DNA of 64,000 bases, from the NCBI RefSeq assembly GCF_023509015.1, contig NZ_CP094975.1, forward strand, positions 2,799,501 to 2,863,500. Direction: 5' to 3'. Position 1 is the first letter of the stretch, and each line of letters begins with the position of its first letter. The position numbers were made by a program, and so were the translations under genes. The notes below the pieces were generated by a model. That model saw only the letters and a list, made by a program, of their open reading frames with translations, was not told where the DNA came from and searched no databases. The stretch is from Pseudomonas abieticivorans. Its GTDB lineage: Bacteria; Pseudomonadota; Gammaproteobacteria; Pseudomonadales; Pseudomonadaceae. This document shows positions 54,367-63,289 of the stretch, piece after piece.

Positions 54367-56646
54367 ATGCTCAATACGCTGCGCAAGATCGTCCAGGAAG
54401 TTAACTCCGCCAAGGATCTCAAGACGGCGTTGGGGATCATTGTGTTGCGCGTCAAAGAGGCCATGGGCAGCCAGGTCTGCTCGGTCTACCTGATGGACCC
54501 GGAAACCAACCGCTTCGTGCTGATGGCCACCGAGGGCTTGAACAAGCGCTCCATTGGCAAGGTCAGCATGGCGCCGAACGAAGGCTTGGTGGGCCTGGTG
54601 GGTACGCGCGAAGAACCGCTGAACCTGGAAAACGCCGCCGACCATCCGCGCTACCGATACTTTGCCGAAACCGGTGAAGAGCGCTACGCCTCGTTCCTGG
54701 GCGCGCCGATCATCCACCACCGCCGCGTGGTGGGGGTATTGGTTATCCAGCAAAAGGAGCGCCGCCAGTTCGACGAGGGTGAAGAAGCCTTCCTGGTTAC
54801 CATGAGTGCGCAGTTGGCTGGCGTTATCGCCCACGCCGAAGCCACCGGCTCCATCCGCGGCCTGGGTCGCCAGGGCAAGGGCATTCAGGAAGCCAAGTTC
54901 GTCGGTGTGCCGGGCTCGCCGGGCGCTGCCGTGGGCACGGCGGTGGTTATGTTGCCACCCGCCGATCTGGACGTGGTGCCGGACAAGGCTGTTTCCGATA
55001 TTCAGGCCGAACTCGCCCTGTTCAAGACCGCCATCGAAGGCGTTCGCAACGACATGCGCACGCTTTCGGCGAAGTTGGCCACCCAGTTGCGCCCTGAAGA
55101 GCGCGCGCTGTTTGACGTGTACCTGATGATGCTTGACGACGCATCGCTGGGCAGCGAAGTAACCAACGTGATCAAGACCGGCCAGTGGGCCCAGGGCGCC
55201 CTGCGCCAAGTGGTCACCGAGCACGTCAACCGTTTCGAATTAATGGACGATGCCTACTTGCGCGAGCGGGCATCGGACGTCAAAGACCTGGGCCGGCGCC
55301 TGCTGGCCTACTTGCAGTCGGCACGCCAGCAAACCCTGGTGTACCCGGACAACACCATCCTGATCAGTGAAGAGCTGTCGCCGGCCATGCTGGGCGAAGT
55401 GCCGGAAGGCAAGCTGGTGGGCCTGATCTCGGTATTGGGTTCGGGTAACTCCCACGTTGCGATCCTGGCCCGGGCCATGGGCATCCCCACGGTGATGGGC
55501 CTGGTCGACCTGCCGTATTCCAAGGTCGACGGCATCAAGATGATCGTCGACGGCTACAAGGGCGAGGTCTACACCAACCCCAGCGATGCGCTGGCCCGGC
55601 AGTTTGCCGAGGTGGTGGAAGAAGAGCGGCAACTGGCCCAAGGCCTGGACGCCTTGCGCGAGCTGCCCTGCGTGACCCTGGACGGCCACCGCATGCCGCT
55701 TTGGGTGAACACCGGGCTGTTGGCCGACGTGGCCCGTGCCCAGCAGCGTGGCGCCGAAGGCGTGGGCCTGTACCGCACCGAAGTGCCGTTCATGATCAAC
55801 CAGCGTTTCCCCAGCGAAAAGGAACAGTTGGCGATCTATCGCGAGCAGTTGGCCGCCTTCCACCCGCTGCCCGTGACCATGCGCAGCCTGGACATCGGTG
55901 GCGACAAGTCGCTGTCATATTTCCCGATCAAGGAAGACAACCCCTTCCTCGGTTGGCGCGGCATCCGCGTGACCCTCGACCACCCGGAAATCTTCCTGGT
56001 GCAGACCCGGGCCATGCTCAAGGCCAGCGAAGGCCTGAACAACCTGCGTATCCTGCTGCCGATGATCTCCGGTACCCATGAGCTGGAAGAGGCCCTGCAC
56101 CTGATCCACCGGGCCTGGGGCGAGGTGCGCGACGAAGGCACCGACGTGCCGATGCCACCGGTGGGCGTGATGATCGAGATCCCGGCGGCGGTGTACCTGA
56201 CCAAGGAACTGGCGCGCCAGGTGGACTTCCTGTCGGTGGGTTCCAATGACCTGACCCAGTACCTGCTAGCCGTGGACCGCAACAACCCGCGCGTAGCGGA
56301 CCTATATGACTACCTGCACCCGGCGGTGCTCCAGGCCTTGCAGCACGTGGTCACCGAAGCCCATGCCGAAGGCAAGCCGGTGAGTATCTGCGGCGAGATG
56401 GCCGGTGACCCCGCGGCGGCGGTGCTGTTGATGGCGATGGGCTTTGACAGCCTGTCGATGAACGCCACCAACTTGCCGAAGGTGAAGTGGATGCTGCGTC
56501 AGATCAGCATGGGCAAGGCCAAGGAGATGTTGGCGCAGTTGATGAAGATCGATAACCCGCAAGTTATCCACAGCTCCCTGCAGTTGGCGCTGAAAAACCT
56601 GGGGCTGGCGCGGATGATCAATCCGGCTTCGCCCAAGACCTTGTAA
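54367..56646 (+). CDS. ptsP: Phosphoenolpyruvate-protein phosphotransferase PtsP (EI-Ntr)
   Basis: 759 aa. Residues 1-165 form a GAF sensor domain (LYLMDP-type VYLMDPETNRFVLMATEG). The enzyme-I part follows, with the phosphorylated His363 in GSGNSHVAILARA, the PEP-binding VGLYRTEVPFM and DIGGDKSLSYFP, and the conserved Cys in SICGEMAGDP. It starts the nitrogen phosphotransferase chain to NPr and EIIA-Ntr. ATG 54367 is preferred over one inside rppH. Confidence 0.96.
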   Translation: MLNTLRKIVQEVNSAKDLKTALGIIVLRVKEAMGSQVCSVYLMDPETNRFVLMATEGLNKRSIGKVSMAPNEGLVGLVGTREEPLNLENAADHPRYRYFAETGEERYASFLGAPIIHHRRVVGVLVIQQKERRQFDEGEEAFLVTMSAQLAGVIAHAEATGSIRGLGRQGKGIQEAKFVGVPGSPGAAVGTAVVMLPPADLDVVPDKAVSDIQAELALFKTAIEGVRNDMRTLSAKLATQLRPEERALFDVYLMMLDDASLGSEVTNVIKTGQWAQGALRQVVTEHVNRFELMDDAYLRERASDVKDLGRRLLAYLQSARQQTLVYPDNTILISEELSPAMLGEVPEGKLVGLISVLGSGNSHVAILARAMGIPTVMGLVDLPYSKVDGIKMIVDGYKGEVYTNPSDALARQFAEVVEEERQLAQGLDALRELPCVTLDGHRMPLWVNTGLLADVARAQQRGAEGVGLYRTEVPFMINQRFPSEKEQLAIYREQLAAFHPLPVTMRSLDIGGDKSLSYFPIKEDNPFLGWRGIRVTLDHPEIFLVQTRAMLKASEGLNNLRILLPMISGTHELEEALHLIHRAWGEVRDEGTDVPMPPVGVMIEIPAAVYLTKELARQVDFLSVGSNDLTQYLLAVDRNNPRVADLYDYLHPAVLQALQHVVTEAHAEGKPVSICGEMAGDPAAAVLLMAMGFDSLSMNATNLPKVKWMLRQISMGKAKEMLAQLMKIDNPQVIHSSLQLALKNLGLARMINPASPKTL

Positions 56647-56649
56647 AGC

Positions 56650-56707
56650 TTTTCGCGGATGAATCCGCTCCTACCGCCTTTGTTGTAGGAGCGGATTCAT
56701 CCGCGAG
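56650..56707. repeat. REP-like palindrome
   Basis: ttcgcggatgaatccgctcc and its reverse complement around a CGCCTTTGTT loop, between convergent ptsP and NRDE genes. Confidence 0.87.
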
Positions 56708-56714
56708 GAGTCCC

Positions 56715-57464
56715 TCAGACACTCGGCAAATCCACCTCCCCCAACTGCCCCCCATACGGCCCGAAACTCCTTTCCACCAGCCTGCGCCGCCCATCCGCCT
56801 CCACAATCAACGCCGTACTCGCCCGCGTTCCGTAATTGGGGCTGGCAATGAACACGCTCGACAATAGGCTTTCCATCGCCACCCCCACGCCGGTGCTGGG
56901 CAGCTCCGCTTGCGGCGCCTTGTCGGGGTCGCTGAGCAGCGCCAGCAGCGCCTCGGGCTGTGGATAAGTCAGTGTGTGCTGCAACGCTTCACGGGCTTTC
57001 AGCAATTTTGGCCACGGCGTGTCCAAGCCGGCATTGGACAACCCGTACACGCCAGCGTCCAGATAGCGTGGCTGTGATTGGCGAGCGCTGAGGTAACACA
57101 GGTGCCGTGCATCGCCCACCAGCAGGTTGAACCCGCCGTACTCGGATGATCGGCCGCCCACCTCCAGCAAGTACTCATCGATTGGCTGCCCGCCGGTCAA
57201 AAATTGAGCAACCAGGTCGCCCCGCGAGCGTCGGCCCAAAGGCTGATCCGGGTCGCGGATATTGGTCAATGCGGCAAACCGACCATCAGGCCCGATGCCC
57301 AGCCAGGTGCCCCCGGCCTCTAGGTCGCGCCCGGCGAACACGCCTGGGGCATGCTCCCAAGCCGCCAGCGGCAGGGTAGGGCGGGCATAGAATTCATCAC
57401 GGTTGGCCGCGACGATCAGCGGCTGGGCGTGGCCCGGCCGCCAGGCAAAAACAATCAGGCACAT
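56715..57464 (-). CDS. NRDE-family protein (TANGO2-like)
   Basis: 249 aa beginning MCLIVFAWRPGHAQPLIVAA then NRDEFYARPT, the NRDE motif that names the family. LTNIRDP, RSRGDLVAQFLTGG and YGLSNAGLDTPWPKL are further blocks. The N-terminal Cys could act as a nucleophile after Met removal. Human TANGO2 relatives are tied to haem or lipid handling; role here is unknown. ATG 57464 has AGGGA 7 nt upstream. The following 248 bp to lgt hold no gene I can support. Confidence 0.88.
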   Translation of the reverse strand: MCLIVFAWRPGHAQPLIVAANRDEFYARPTLPLAAWEHAPGVFAGRDLEAGGTWLGIGPDGRFAALTNIRDPDQPLGRRSRGDLVAQFLTGGQPIDEYLLEVGGRSSEYGGFNLLVGDARHLCYLSARQSQPRYLDAGVYGLSNAGLDTPWPKLLKAREALQHTLTYPQPEALLALLSDPDKAPQAELPSTGVGVAMESLLSSVFIASPNYGTRASTALIVEADGRRRLVERSFGPYGGQLGEVDLPSV

Positions 57465-57712
57465 AGGTATTTCCCTGTGTTTTGTAGCCACTGTACTCAG
57501 GATTACACCCGCTATCCATCGCCAGAAGTGGAGCCGCAGCCCTTGCATCCGGTACCATGGCGCACAGTCTTGCGCATCACAATGTCGCAAATTTCATGCG
57601 CCCAGGCTGGAAAGCCCCGTGTGGCCAGCGCATAGTCGCGGTTTTATTTCTTTGCTCGCGGTGCTGGCACTCAGTATCGGTTTGAGCGACCCGCTCGTAT
57701 TAAGGAGTTGCA

Positions 57713-58525
57713 ATGCTGCCTTACCCGCAGATCGATCCGGTGGCCGTGGCCATCGGACCGCTTCAAATTCATTGGTATGGCCTGATGTACCTGATCGGTA
57801 TCGGCAGCGCCTGGTTGCTGGCCTCCAGCCGACTGAACCGCTTCGACCCCACCTGGACCAAGGAGAAACTTTCCGACCTGGTGTTCTGGACGGCCATGGG
57901 CGTGATCGTCGGCGGGCGCCTGGGCTACGTGCTGTTTTATGACCTCAAGGTGTACATCGACAACCCCACGCTTATCTTCGAAGTGTGGAAGGGCGGCATG
58001 GCGTTCCACGGCGGCCTGATCGGCGTGATGCTGGCTACCTGGTGGTTCGGCCGCAAGAACGGCAAGTCGTTCTTCGAACTGATGGACTTCATCGCCCCGC
58101 TGGTACCGATCGGCCTTGGCGCCGGGCGTATCGGCAACTTCATCAATGCCGAGTTATGGGGCAAGCCGACCGACCTGCCGTGGGCCATGATCTTCCCGCC
58201 GTTCAGCGACCCGGCGCAATTGCCGCGCCACCCTTCGCAGCTCTACCAGTTCGCCCTGGAAGGCGTGGCACTGTTCTTGATCCTGTGGCTGTACTCGCGC
58301 AAACCGCGCCCGACCATGGCGGTTTCCGGGATGTTCGCGCTGTTCTACGGCATTTTCCGCTTCGTGGTCGAGTTCGTCCGCGTGCCGGATGCGCAACTGG
58401 GCTACCTGGCCTGGGGCTGGGTCACCATGGGTCAGATCCTCTGCCTGCCGATGATCCTCGGTGGTCTAGGCTTGATCTGGTATGCCTACCACCGCGCGCC
58501 GACCGCCAAGGGCGCCGCCGTTTAA
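57713..58525 (+). CDS. lgt: Prolipoprotein diacylglyceryl transferase Lgt
   Basis: 270-aa membrane enzyme that adds diacylglycerol to the lipobox Cys of prolipoproteins. [34 protein letters not shown], the signature [20 protein letters not shown] and [20 protein letters not shown] are all Lgt blocks, over seven membrane segments. AAGGAGTTGCA ribosome site. A perfect hairpin lies between it and thyA. Confidence 0.97.
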   Translation: MLPYPQIDPVAVAIGPLQIHWYGLMYLIGIGSAWLLASSRLNRFDPTWTKEKLSDLVFWTAMGVIVGGRLGYVLFYDLKVYIDNPTLIFEVWKGGMAFHGGLIGVMLATWWFGRKNGKSFFELMDFIAPLVPIGLGAGRIGNFINAELWGKPTDLPWAMIFPPFSDPAQLPRHPSQLYQFALEGVALFLILWLYSRKPRPTMAVSGMFALFYGIFRFVVEFVRVPDAQLGYLAWGWVTMGQILCLPMILGGLGLIWYAYHRAPTAKGAAV

Positions 58526-58538
58526 CCCCGATTTGATA

Positions 58539-58562
58539 CGGTCGCGGCGCCTGCCGCGACCG
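58539..58562 (+). other. Hairpin between lgt and thyA
   Basis: CGGTCGCGGC, loop GCCT, GCCGCGACCG: a perfect 10-bp stem 13 nt before the thyA ATG, without a T-run. It could stabilise lgt mRNA or lower thyA translation. Confidence 0.7.
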
Positions 58563-58575
58563 AGCAGAGGCCTCA

Positions 58576-59409
58576 ATGAAAGCGTACCTCGACCTGCTGA
58601 CCGACGTGATCACCAATGGCATGACCAAGGGTGATCGCACCGGTACCGGCACCAAGGCAGTGTTTGCCCGCCAGTTCCGCCACAACCTGGCCGACGGCTT
58701 CCCGCTGCTGACCACCAAGAAGCTGCACTTCAAGAGCATCGCCAACGAGCTGATCTGGATGCTCAGTGGCAACACCAACGTCAAATGGCTGAATGAAAAC
58801 GGCGTCAGCATCTGGGACGAATGGGCCACCGAGACCGGTGACCTGGGCCCGGTGTACGGCGAGCAGTGGACCGCCTGGCCGACCAAGGATGGCCGCACCA
58901 TCAACCAGATCGACTACATGGTCGAGACGTTGAAGACCAACCCCAACAGCCGGCGTATCCTGTTCCACGGTTGGAACGTGGAATACCTGCCCGACGAGAC
59001 CAAGAGCCCGCAGGAAAACGCCCGCAATGGCCTGCAGGCCTTGCCGCCTTGCCACCTGCTGTACCAGGCGTTCGTGCATGACGGTCACTTGTCGATGCAG
59101 TTGTACATCCGCAGCTCCGACGTGTTCCTGGGCCTGCCCTACAACACCGCGGCCCTGGCCTTGCTGACCCACATGCTGGCCCAGCAGTGCGACCTGATCC
59201 CCCACGAGATCATCGTCACCACGGGCGACACCCACGCCTACGCCAACCATATGGCGCAGATCCAGGAACAACTGAGCCGCGAACCGCGCAAGCTGCCGAC
59301 CCTGGAGATCCTGCGCAAGCCGGCGTCGATCTACGACTATAAGTTCGAGGACTTTCAGATCGTGGATTATGACGCCCATCCGAGCATCAAGGCGCCTGTC
59401 GCCATCTGA
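58576..59409 (+). CDS. thyA: Thymidylate synthase ThyA
   Basis: 277 aa. [34 protein letters not shown], the catalytic Cys159 in [22 protein letters not shown] and [12 protein letters not shown] are the ThyA motifs. It makes dTMP from dUMP with methylene-tetrahydrofolate. The chain is about 13 residues longer than E. coli ThyA, near residues 103-150. Last housekeeping gene before the flagellar locus. Confidence 0.97.
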   Translation: MKAYLDLLTDVITNGMTKGDRTGTGTKAVFARQFRHNLADGFPLLTTKKLHFKSIANELIWMLSGNTNVKWLNENGVSIWDEWATETGDLGPVYGEQWTAWPTKDGRTINQIDYMVETLKTNPNSRRILFHGWNVEYLPDETKSPQENARNGLQALPPCHLLYQAFVHDGHLSMQLYIRSSDVFLGLPYNTAALALLTHMLAQQCDLIPHEIIVTTGDTHAYANHMAQIQEQLSREPRKLPTLEILRKPASIYDYKFEDFQIVDYDAHPSIKAPVAI

Positions 59410-59556
59410 TGTTTACCGCACAGAGGGTTTGCGCCTTGCAAGCCCCTGTCGATTCACCGATCTAAGCCCAATCTACCCGGCTATTCTGCCGCTACCCGCC
59501 AAGCCTGCTCCGTTATTCTCGATTTCAGCCATGCCTTTGGGAACCTGGGGTCGTCA

Positions 59557-59988
59557 TTGATCAATCGTGAGTTGTTAGAGAGCAGGAAGCTGCGGATTCT
59601 CCTGATAGAAAGCCATGCCTTCCAACTGTACGACACCCAAAGCCTGCTTTATGACTTGGGCTGCCATTACCTGACCCCGGTGATGAGCCGCGAAGAGTTG
59701 GCCCGCGTACTGGCCCATGCGCCTGGCCGGTTCGACCTGGCGATCTGCAGCGTAGGTACCTTTGACATGAGTAATTTGCAACTGGCGGACCTGGTGTATG
59801 CGACCCACAAAGTCGAGCACCTGGTGCTGCTGTCTGATGGTGACGTACCGCCGCCGCCCTTGCTGGCGCGGCAGGCACAGCGTTCGCCTCGACCCTTGTT
59901 AGGTATCCTGCAAAAGCCATTGGGGCGCCTGCCCATGATGGACCTGTTCGCCCGCGTGCTCGGCCTGCCGGTGCTACGCCAGGCCTGA
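59557..59988 (+). CDS. Degenerate receiver-like protein
   Basis: 143 aa. LRILLIESHAFQLYDTQSLL then YDLGCHYLTPVMSREELARV, FDLAICSVGTFD, VEHLVLLSDGD and LLGILQKPLG follow the strand order of a response-regulator receiver. The acidic pocket (DD) is ES and the phospho-Asp position is Cys or Ser, while the Lys of KPL remains, so it is probably not phosphorylated. No output domain is attached. Start is TTG 59557 with GGGG upstream. Its last 15 nt overlap the end of flgN on the other strand, tying it to the flagellar locus. Confidence 0.65.
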   Translation: MINRELLESRKLRILLIESHAFQLYDTQSLLYDLGCHYLTPVMSREELARVLAHAPGRFDLAICSVGTFDMSNLQLADLVYATHKVEHLVLLSDGDVPPPPLLARQAQRSPRPLLGILQKPLGRLPMMDLFARVLGLPVLRQA

Positions 59989-60420
59989 AAGGCTGGCGCG
60001 CACGTGGGGCCGCCCGTCTGGGCCGTACAGCGCACCGCCGCCCAACTCGGTCAGGCAATTGAGAATGCGCTGGTTCTGCTGCAGGCGAACCCGCAGGGTT
60101 TCGCCATTGATCTGGTTGAGCTGACGGGCGCGACTGGCCAACTCCTGAAGCTTGAGCCAGCCAGACAGGCAGCCTTCGTCTTTCGCAGCCTGGGCCGCAC
60201 CTTTCGCGCCCGGGGCATAGCCCCGGGTGCGCTGGGCGCGGCGGCGGGTGCTTTCGAGCTCTTCGAGGTTTTGCAACAGCGCCTGCTTGGTCGCCGTCAG
60301 GTCACCCAGTTGCTGGCCGTCGATGCGCGCCGTGGTCAAGGCCAGGCGCTCTTGTTCAAGCGCCTCGACCAGACGCCGGGTGGCCAGGTACTGAAGGCCT
60401 AGGTGTTTGGCGAGGCTCAT
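59974..60420 (-). CDS. flgN: FlgN-like flagellar export chaperone
   Basis: 148 aa, nearly all helical, with Leu heptads (VEALEQERLALTTARIDGQQ, LGDLTATKQALLQNLEELES) and the end RVRLQQNQRILNCLTELGGG, the FlgN pattern. It would escort hook-associated proteins FlgK and FlgL. The position directly after flgM and flgA fits. Sequence conservation in FlgN is low, so the context carries part of the call. Confidence 0.78.
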   Translation of the reverse strand: MSLAKHLGLQYLATRRLVEALEQERLALTTARIDGQQLGDLTATKQALLQNLEELESTRRRAQRTRGYAPGAKGAAQAAKDEGCLSGWLKLQELASRARQLNQINGETLRVRLQQNQRILNCLTELGGGALYGPDGRPHVRASLSGLA

Positions 60421-60442
60421 GGCAGCAACCCTTGTTGGTGAC

Positions 60443-60736
60443 TCACGCTGTGGTTTCGCCGCTCAGTTCCAGGACGCTGCTGGCCAGCCCCTCGCTGATG
60501 CGCGCGGAGCTGATTTGCAGCGTGCCTTCGCTGAGTGCCTGGCGAATCTCGTTCACCCGGTCCATGTCGATATCGCTGGCAGCGGCTGGCGAGAAGGACA
60601 GGCCTTCCTCCAGGTCACTGGTGGTGGTGGTGGCTGCCGCTTCCGTTTCGCTGGCCTCGCTGCGTTGCAGGCGTGCGTTGGCGGTCAGGTCGGTGTTGGG
60701 CAGTGTATTGCTGAGCGGAGTGCTGATTATTTTCAC
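60443..60736 (-). CDS. flgM: Anti-sigma-28 factor FlgM
   Basis: 97 aa. The C-terminal part (DIDMDRVNEIRQALSEGTLQ then ISSARISEGLASSVLELSG) is the FlgM sigma-28-binding helix set; the N-terminus is Ser/Thr-rich and unstructured, as usual. It binds FliA until exported through the finished hook. Start is GTG 60736, overlapping the TGA of a 5-codon mini-ORF that itself has a good AGAGGG site. A sigma-28-type promoter lies just upstream (60767-60793). flgN follows 22 nt later. Confidence 0.85.
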   Translation of the reverse strand: MKIISTPLSNTLPNTDLTANARLQRSEASETEAAATTTTSDLEEGLSFSPAAASDIDMDRVNEIRQALSEGTLQISSARISEGLASSVLELSGETTA

Positions 60737-60750
60737 GATAGAATTTTCAT
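60736..60750 (-). other. Five-codon mini-ORF overlapping the flgM start
   Basis: ATG at 60748-60750 reads M-K-I-L-S and stops at a TGA that overlaps the flgM GTG. AGAGGG lies 5 nt upstream of the ATG, whereas the GTG has no site of its own. Translation of flgM may therefore depend on re-initiation. Confidence 0.5.
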
Positions 60751-60766
60751 AGTGGCCCTCTGCGCA

Positions 60767-60793
60767 CTATCGGCACCGAGGAAATGAACTTGA
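60767..60793 (-). promoter_or_regulatory. Sigma-28 (FliA) type promoter of flgMN
   Basis: On the minus strand TCAA, a 15-nt spacer and GCCGATAG match the TAAA-N15-GCCGATAA consensus closely. The expected start is about 7 nt downstream, giving a leader of about 25 nt to flgM. Confidence 0.75.
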
Positions 60794-60821
60794 ATGCCGG
60801 GTTTCCAAAACTGCGATGCGC

Positions 60822-61535
60822 TCAATCACGCACCAGCAACCGATCGGGCCCGGTCACCTTGGCCTGCAGTACCTTGCCGCGGCCGCTGGCCACCCGCACT
60901 TCGTCGCCCAGGTAGCCGTTGTCCAGTGCCTTGCCGGCACGGCTGAGCATAAAGCCCAGCCCCTGAACCTGAACTGTAACCTGATGGTTTTGCTCTACCA
61001 GCCAGGCCTTTCGAAAGGCCGTCGACAGCAACGGGCTGGACGGGCTGAATGCCCGCGTGGCGCGTAAACCAATCAGGTCCTTGGGGTTCAACGCGGCATT
61101 GGCGGGCAGCTTGTCCAGCGGGCCGCTGCGCATCATCAGCATGTCGGCGTCGATCGCTTGCCCCGGGGCAATGCGACGGGGGCTGACCACGTAGCTACCC
61201 ATCACCGCCACCTGCGCCTGCACGTAGTAGGCCGGCACACTTTGCCCGGCGCAGCGCACCCCCACCATGACTTTGCCAAAGCCGCGTTGCTCGGGATGTT
61301 GCAGGTAGGGCCTTGGGTCAGTGCAGCGATCCTCGGCGTTGTGCAACTCGATTTTGGGGTGGTGGCTATTGGCGGGCAGCCCCTTGAGCAATAGCTCACG
61401 CACCCGGGTTTCGGTGAGCCCGGCATCGGCACGGGCCTCGCCGCCAAGCGAAAGCGACAGGGTCGCGCATAGGTAAACGCACACCGCGGCAAGCCTTGGG
61501 CCGCGCAGTGGTACGAGGGCTGAGCATCTGATCAT
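60822..61535 (-). CDS. flgA: Flagellar P-ring assembly chaperone FlgA
   Basis: 237 aa with a signal peptide (LAAVCVYLCATLSLSLGGEA, cleavage near EARA-DAG). The C-terminal SAF-type domain carries APGQAIDADMLMMRSGPLDK, NPKDLIGLRATRAFSPSSPL and VTVQVQGLGFMLSRAGKALD, typical of FlgA. It helps FlgI form the P ring in the periplasm. Divergent from flgB across 160 bp. Order flgA-flgM-flgN as in other gamma-proteobacteria. Confidence 0.9.
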   Translation of the reverse strand: MIRCSALVPLRGPRLAAVCVYLCATLSLSLGGEARADAGLTETRVRELLLKGLPANSHHPKIELHNAEDRCTDPRPYLQHPEQRGFGKVMVGVRCAGQSVPAYYVQAQVAVMGSYVVSPRRIAPGQAIDADMLMMRSGPLDKLPANAALNPKDLIGLRATRAFSPSSPLLSTAFRKAWLVEQNHQVTVQVQGLGFMLSRAGKALDNGYLGDEVRVASGRGKVLQAKVTGPDRLLVRD

Positions 61536-61695
61536 CGGCGATTTCGTCTCGGGTTCGTGCAGGTGATTCTAGAGCGCGGCGCCGCGATGCAAGGTCGGAA
61601 GTGGTCGCAAAATGTCTGCCTGTTTCAGCCTTTGGCTCGGCAAGCGAGCGACTAATCTGCGCGCCTTCCTTTTCCCAATGCCAGAGGCCGCCAGC

Positions 61696-62109
61696 ATGAT
61701 CGACAAGCTCGACACCGAGCTGAGCTTTCAGCAGAACGCGCTGAGCCTGCGTGCCGAACGCCAGCAGGTATTGGCCAACAACATCGCTAACGCCGACACG
61801 CCCGCCTACCGCGCGCGTGACTTCGACTTCTCCACGGAGCTGGCCAGCGCCCTCAAGCAAGGGCCCGGCAGGGCATCAGGGATGAGCCTGGCGACCACCT
61901 CCGAGCGGCACATGGCGGCCTCACTGAACGGCACCTCGCTGCACGAGTTGCTGTACCGGGTGCCCGACCAGCCGAGCCTGGACGGCAACACCGTGGACAT
62001 GGATCGCGAGCGCGCCCAATTCAGCGACAACGCCGTGCGCTACGAGGCCAGCCTCACCTTTCTGAACAGCCGCCTGCAAGAGCTGAAAACAGCCATGCAG
62101 TCCGAATAG
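61696..62109 (+). CDS. flgB: Flagellar basal-body rod protein FlgB
   Basis: 137 aa. [28 protein letters not shown] is the flagellar rod N-terminal motif, and [38 protein letters not shown] the C-terminal FlgB motif. ATG 61696 opens with MIDKLDTEL like other FlgB; an in-frame ATG at 61678 is possible. First gene of flgBCDE, proximal rod. Confidence 0.93.
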   Translation: MIDKLDTELSFQQNALSLRAERQQVLANNIANADTPAYRARDFDFSTELASALKQGPGRASGMSLATTSERHMAASLNGTSLHELLYRVPDQPSLDGNTVDMDRERAQFSDNAVRYEASLTFLNSRLQELKTAMQSE

Positions 62110-62123
62110 AGCAGGTACTTCCC

Positions 62124-62528
62124 ATGTCGATGTTCAACATTTTCGATATCGCCGGCTCCGCGCTCAGCGCGCAGTCGCAGCGTATGAACGTGACTGCCAG
62201 CAACCTGGCCAACGCCGACAGCGTCAGCGGCCCCGATGGCCTGCCGTACCGCGCTCGCCAGGTGGTGTTCGAGGCTCAGGCACAAGGGCTGGGCACTGGC
62301 GGCGTGAGGGTCGCCCAAGTGGTGGAAGACACCTCGCCACTGCGCCAGGAATACCGCCCCGGCGACCCGATGGCCGATGCCAACGGCTACGTGAGCATGC
62401 CCAACGTAGAGCCGGTGGGCGAGATGGTGAACATGATTTCCGCTTCGCGCTCCTACCAGGCCAACGTCGAGGTGATGAGCACGAGCAAGCAACTGATGCT
62501 CAAGACATTGACCCTCGGAGAGTCCTGA
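62124..62528 (+). CDS. flgC: Flagellar basal-body rod protein FlgC
   Basis: 134 aa. [34 protein letters not shown] at the start and [40 protein letters not shown] at the end are FlgC hallmarks. It follows flgB after 14 nt and ends 2 nt before flgD. Confidence 0.95.
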   Translation: MSMFNIFDIAGSALSAQSQRMNVTASNLANADSVSGPDGLPYRARQVVFEAQAQGLGTGGVRVAQVVEDTSPLRQEYRPGDPMADANGYVSMPNVEPVGEMVNMISASRSYQANVEVMSTSKQLMLKTLTLGES

Positions 62529-62530
62529 CA

Positions 62531-63211
62531 ATGACCACCAACACCATCAGCAGCTCGTTGCTGTCGACCATCAACGGCACCTCGAGTACCACCTCGACCA
62601 CCACCACCACGGCCGACGACCTGCAAAGCCAGTTCCTCACCCTACTGGTGACCGAGCTGCAGAACCAGGACCCGTCCGAGCCCATGGACAACACCGAGAT
62701 GGTCACCCAGCTGGCACAGATCAACATGGTCAGCGGCATCTCGTCGCTGGACGACACGCTCACCAGCATCTCCGGGCAGATCGATACCAGCCAGGCCTTG
62801 CAAGCTTCGGCCCTGGTCGGCAAGGGCATATTGGTGGACGGCTCGGCGATCCAAGTCGAGAGCGGCGAGGCCACGACCTATGGCGTGAACCTGGGTGGCG
62901 ACGCCGACACCGTGACCGCGGTGATCACCGACAGCAGCGGCAACGTGGTGCGCACCATCGATGTGGGCGACCTGGACGAAGGCATCCACTCCCTGAGCTG
63001 GGATGGTCTGGAAGACGATGGCACCACGGCCGCCGATGGCGATTACACCGTGAGCATCACTGCCAGCCTGGACGGCACTGCCGTGACCGCGACCGCGCTG
63101 AACTACGCCACGGTTTCCGGCGTGAGCACCGACGACAGCAGCGACGTGGAACTGCAGCTGGGTGACAACAGCGACACCGTCAGCCTCAGCGACATCCGCC
63201 TGTTGCTGTAG
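62531..63211 (+). CDS. flgD: Flagellar hook-capping protein FlgD
   Basis: 226 aa. A Ser/Thr-rich start, then LQSQFLTLLVTELQNQDPSE and MDNTEMVTQLAQINMVSGI, the FlgD assembly motif. The middle VVRTIDVGDLDEGIHSLSWD with GLEDDGTTAADGDYTVSI is the FlgD Ig-like domain. It caps the hook during growth. Very acidic and Thr-rich. ATG 62531 lies 2 nt after flgC. Confidence 0.94.
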   Translation: MTTNTISSSLLSTINGTSSTTSTTTTTADDLQSQFLTLLVTELQNQDPSEPMDNTEMVTQLAQINMVSGISSLDDTLTSISGQIDTSQALQASALVGKGILVDGSAIQVESGEATTYGVNLGGDADTVTAVITDSSGNVVRTIDVGDLDEGIHSLSWDGLEDDGTTAADGDYTVSITASLDGTAVTATALNYATVSGVSTDDSSDVELQLGDNSDTVSLSDIRLLL

Positions 63212-63289
63212 CAACCCGGCGCCCACAACACCTCGTGACTGTCGCGGCGCCAGTGCCGCCAGGTCTTAATCGGCTTCAAGGAGCGAAAC

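Noticed and set aside
57403..57942. 179-aa plus-strand frame before and across lgt
   Set aside because: It reads out of frame through lgt and shows no domain; the 57465-57712 gap is better seen as non-coding.
60816..61067. 83-aa plus-strand frame
   Set aside because: Antisense to the flgA 3' end, without ribosome site or recognisable sequence.
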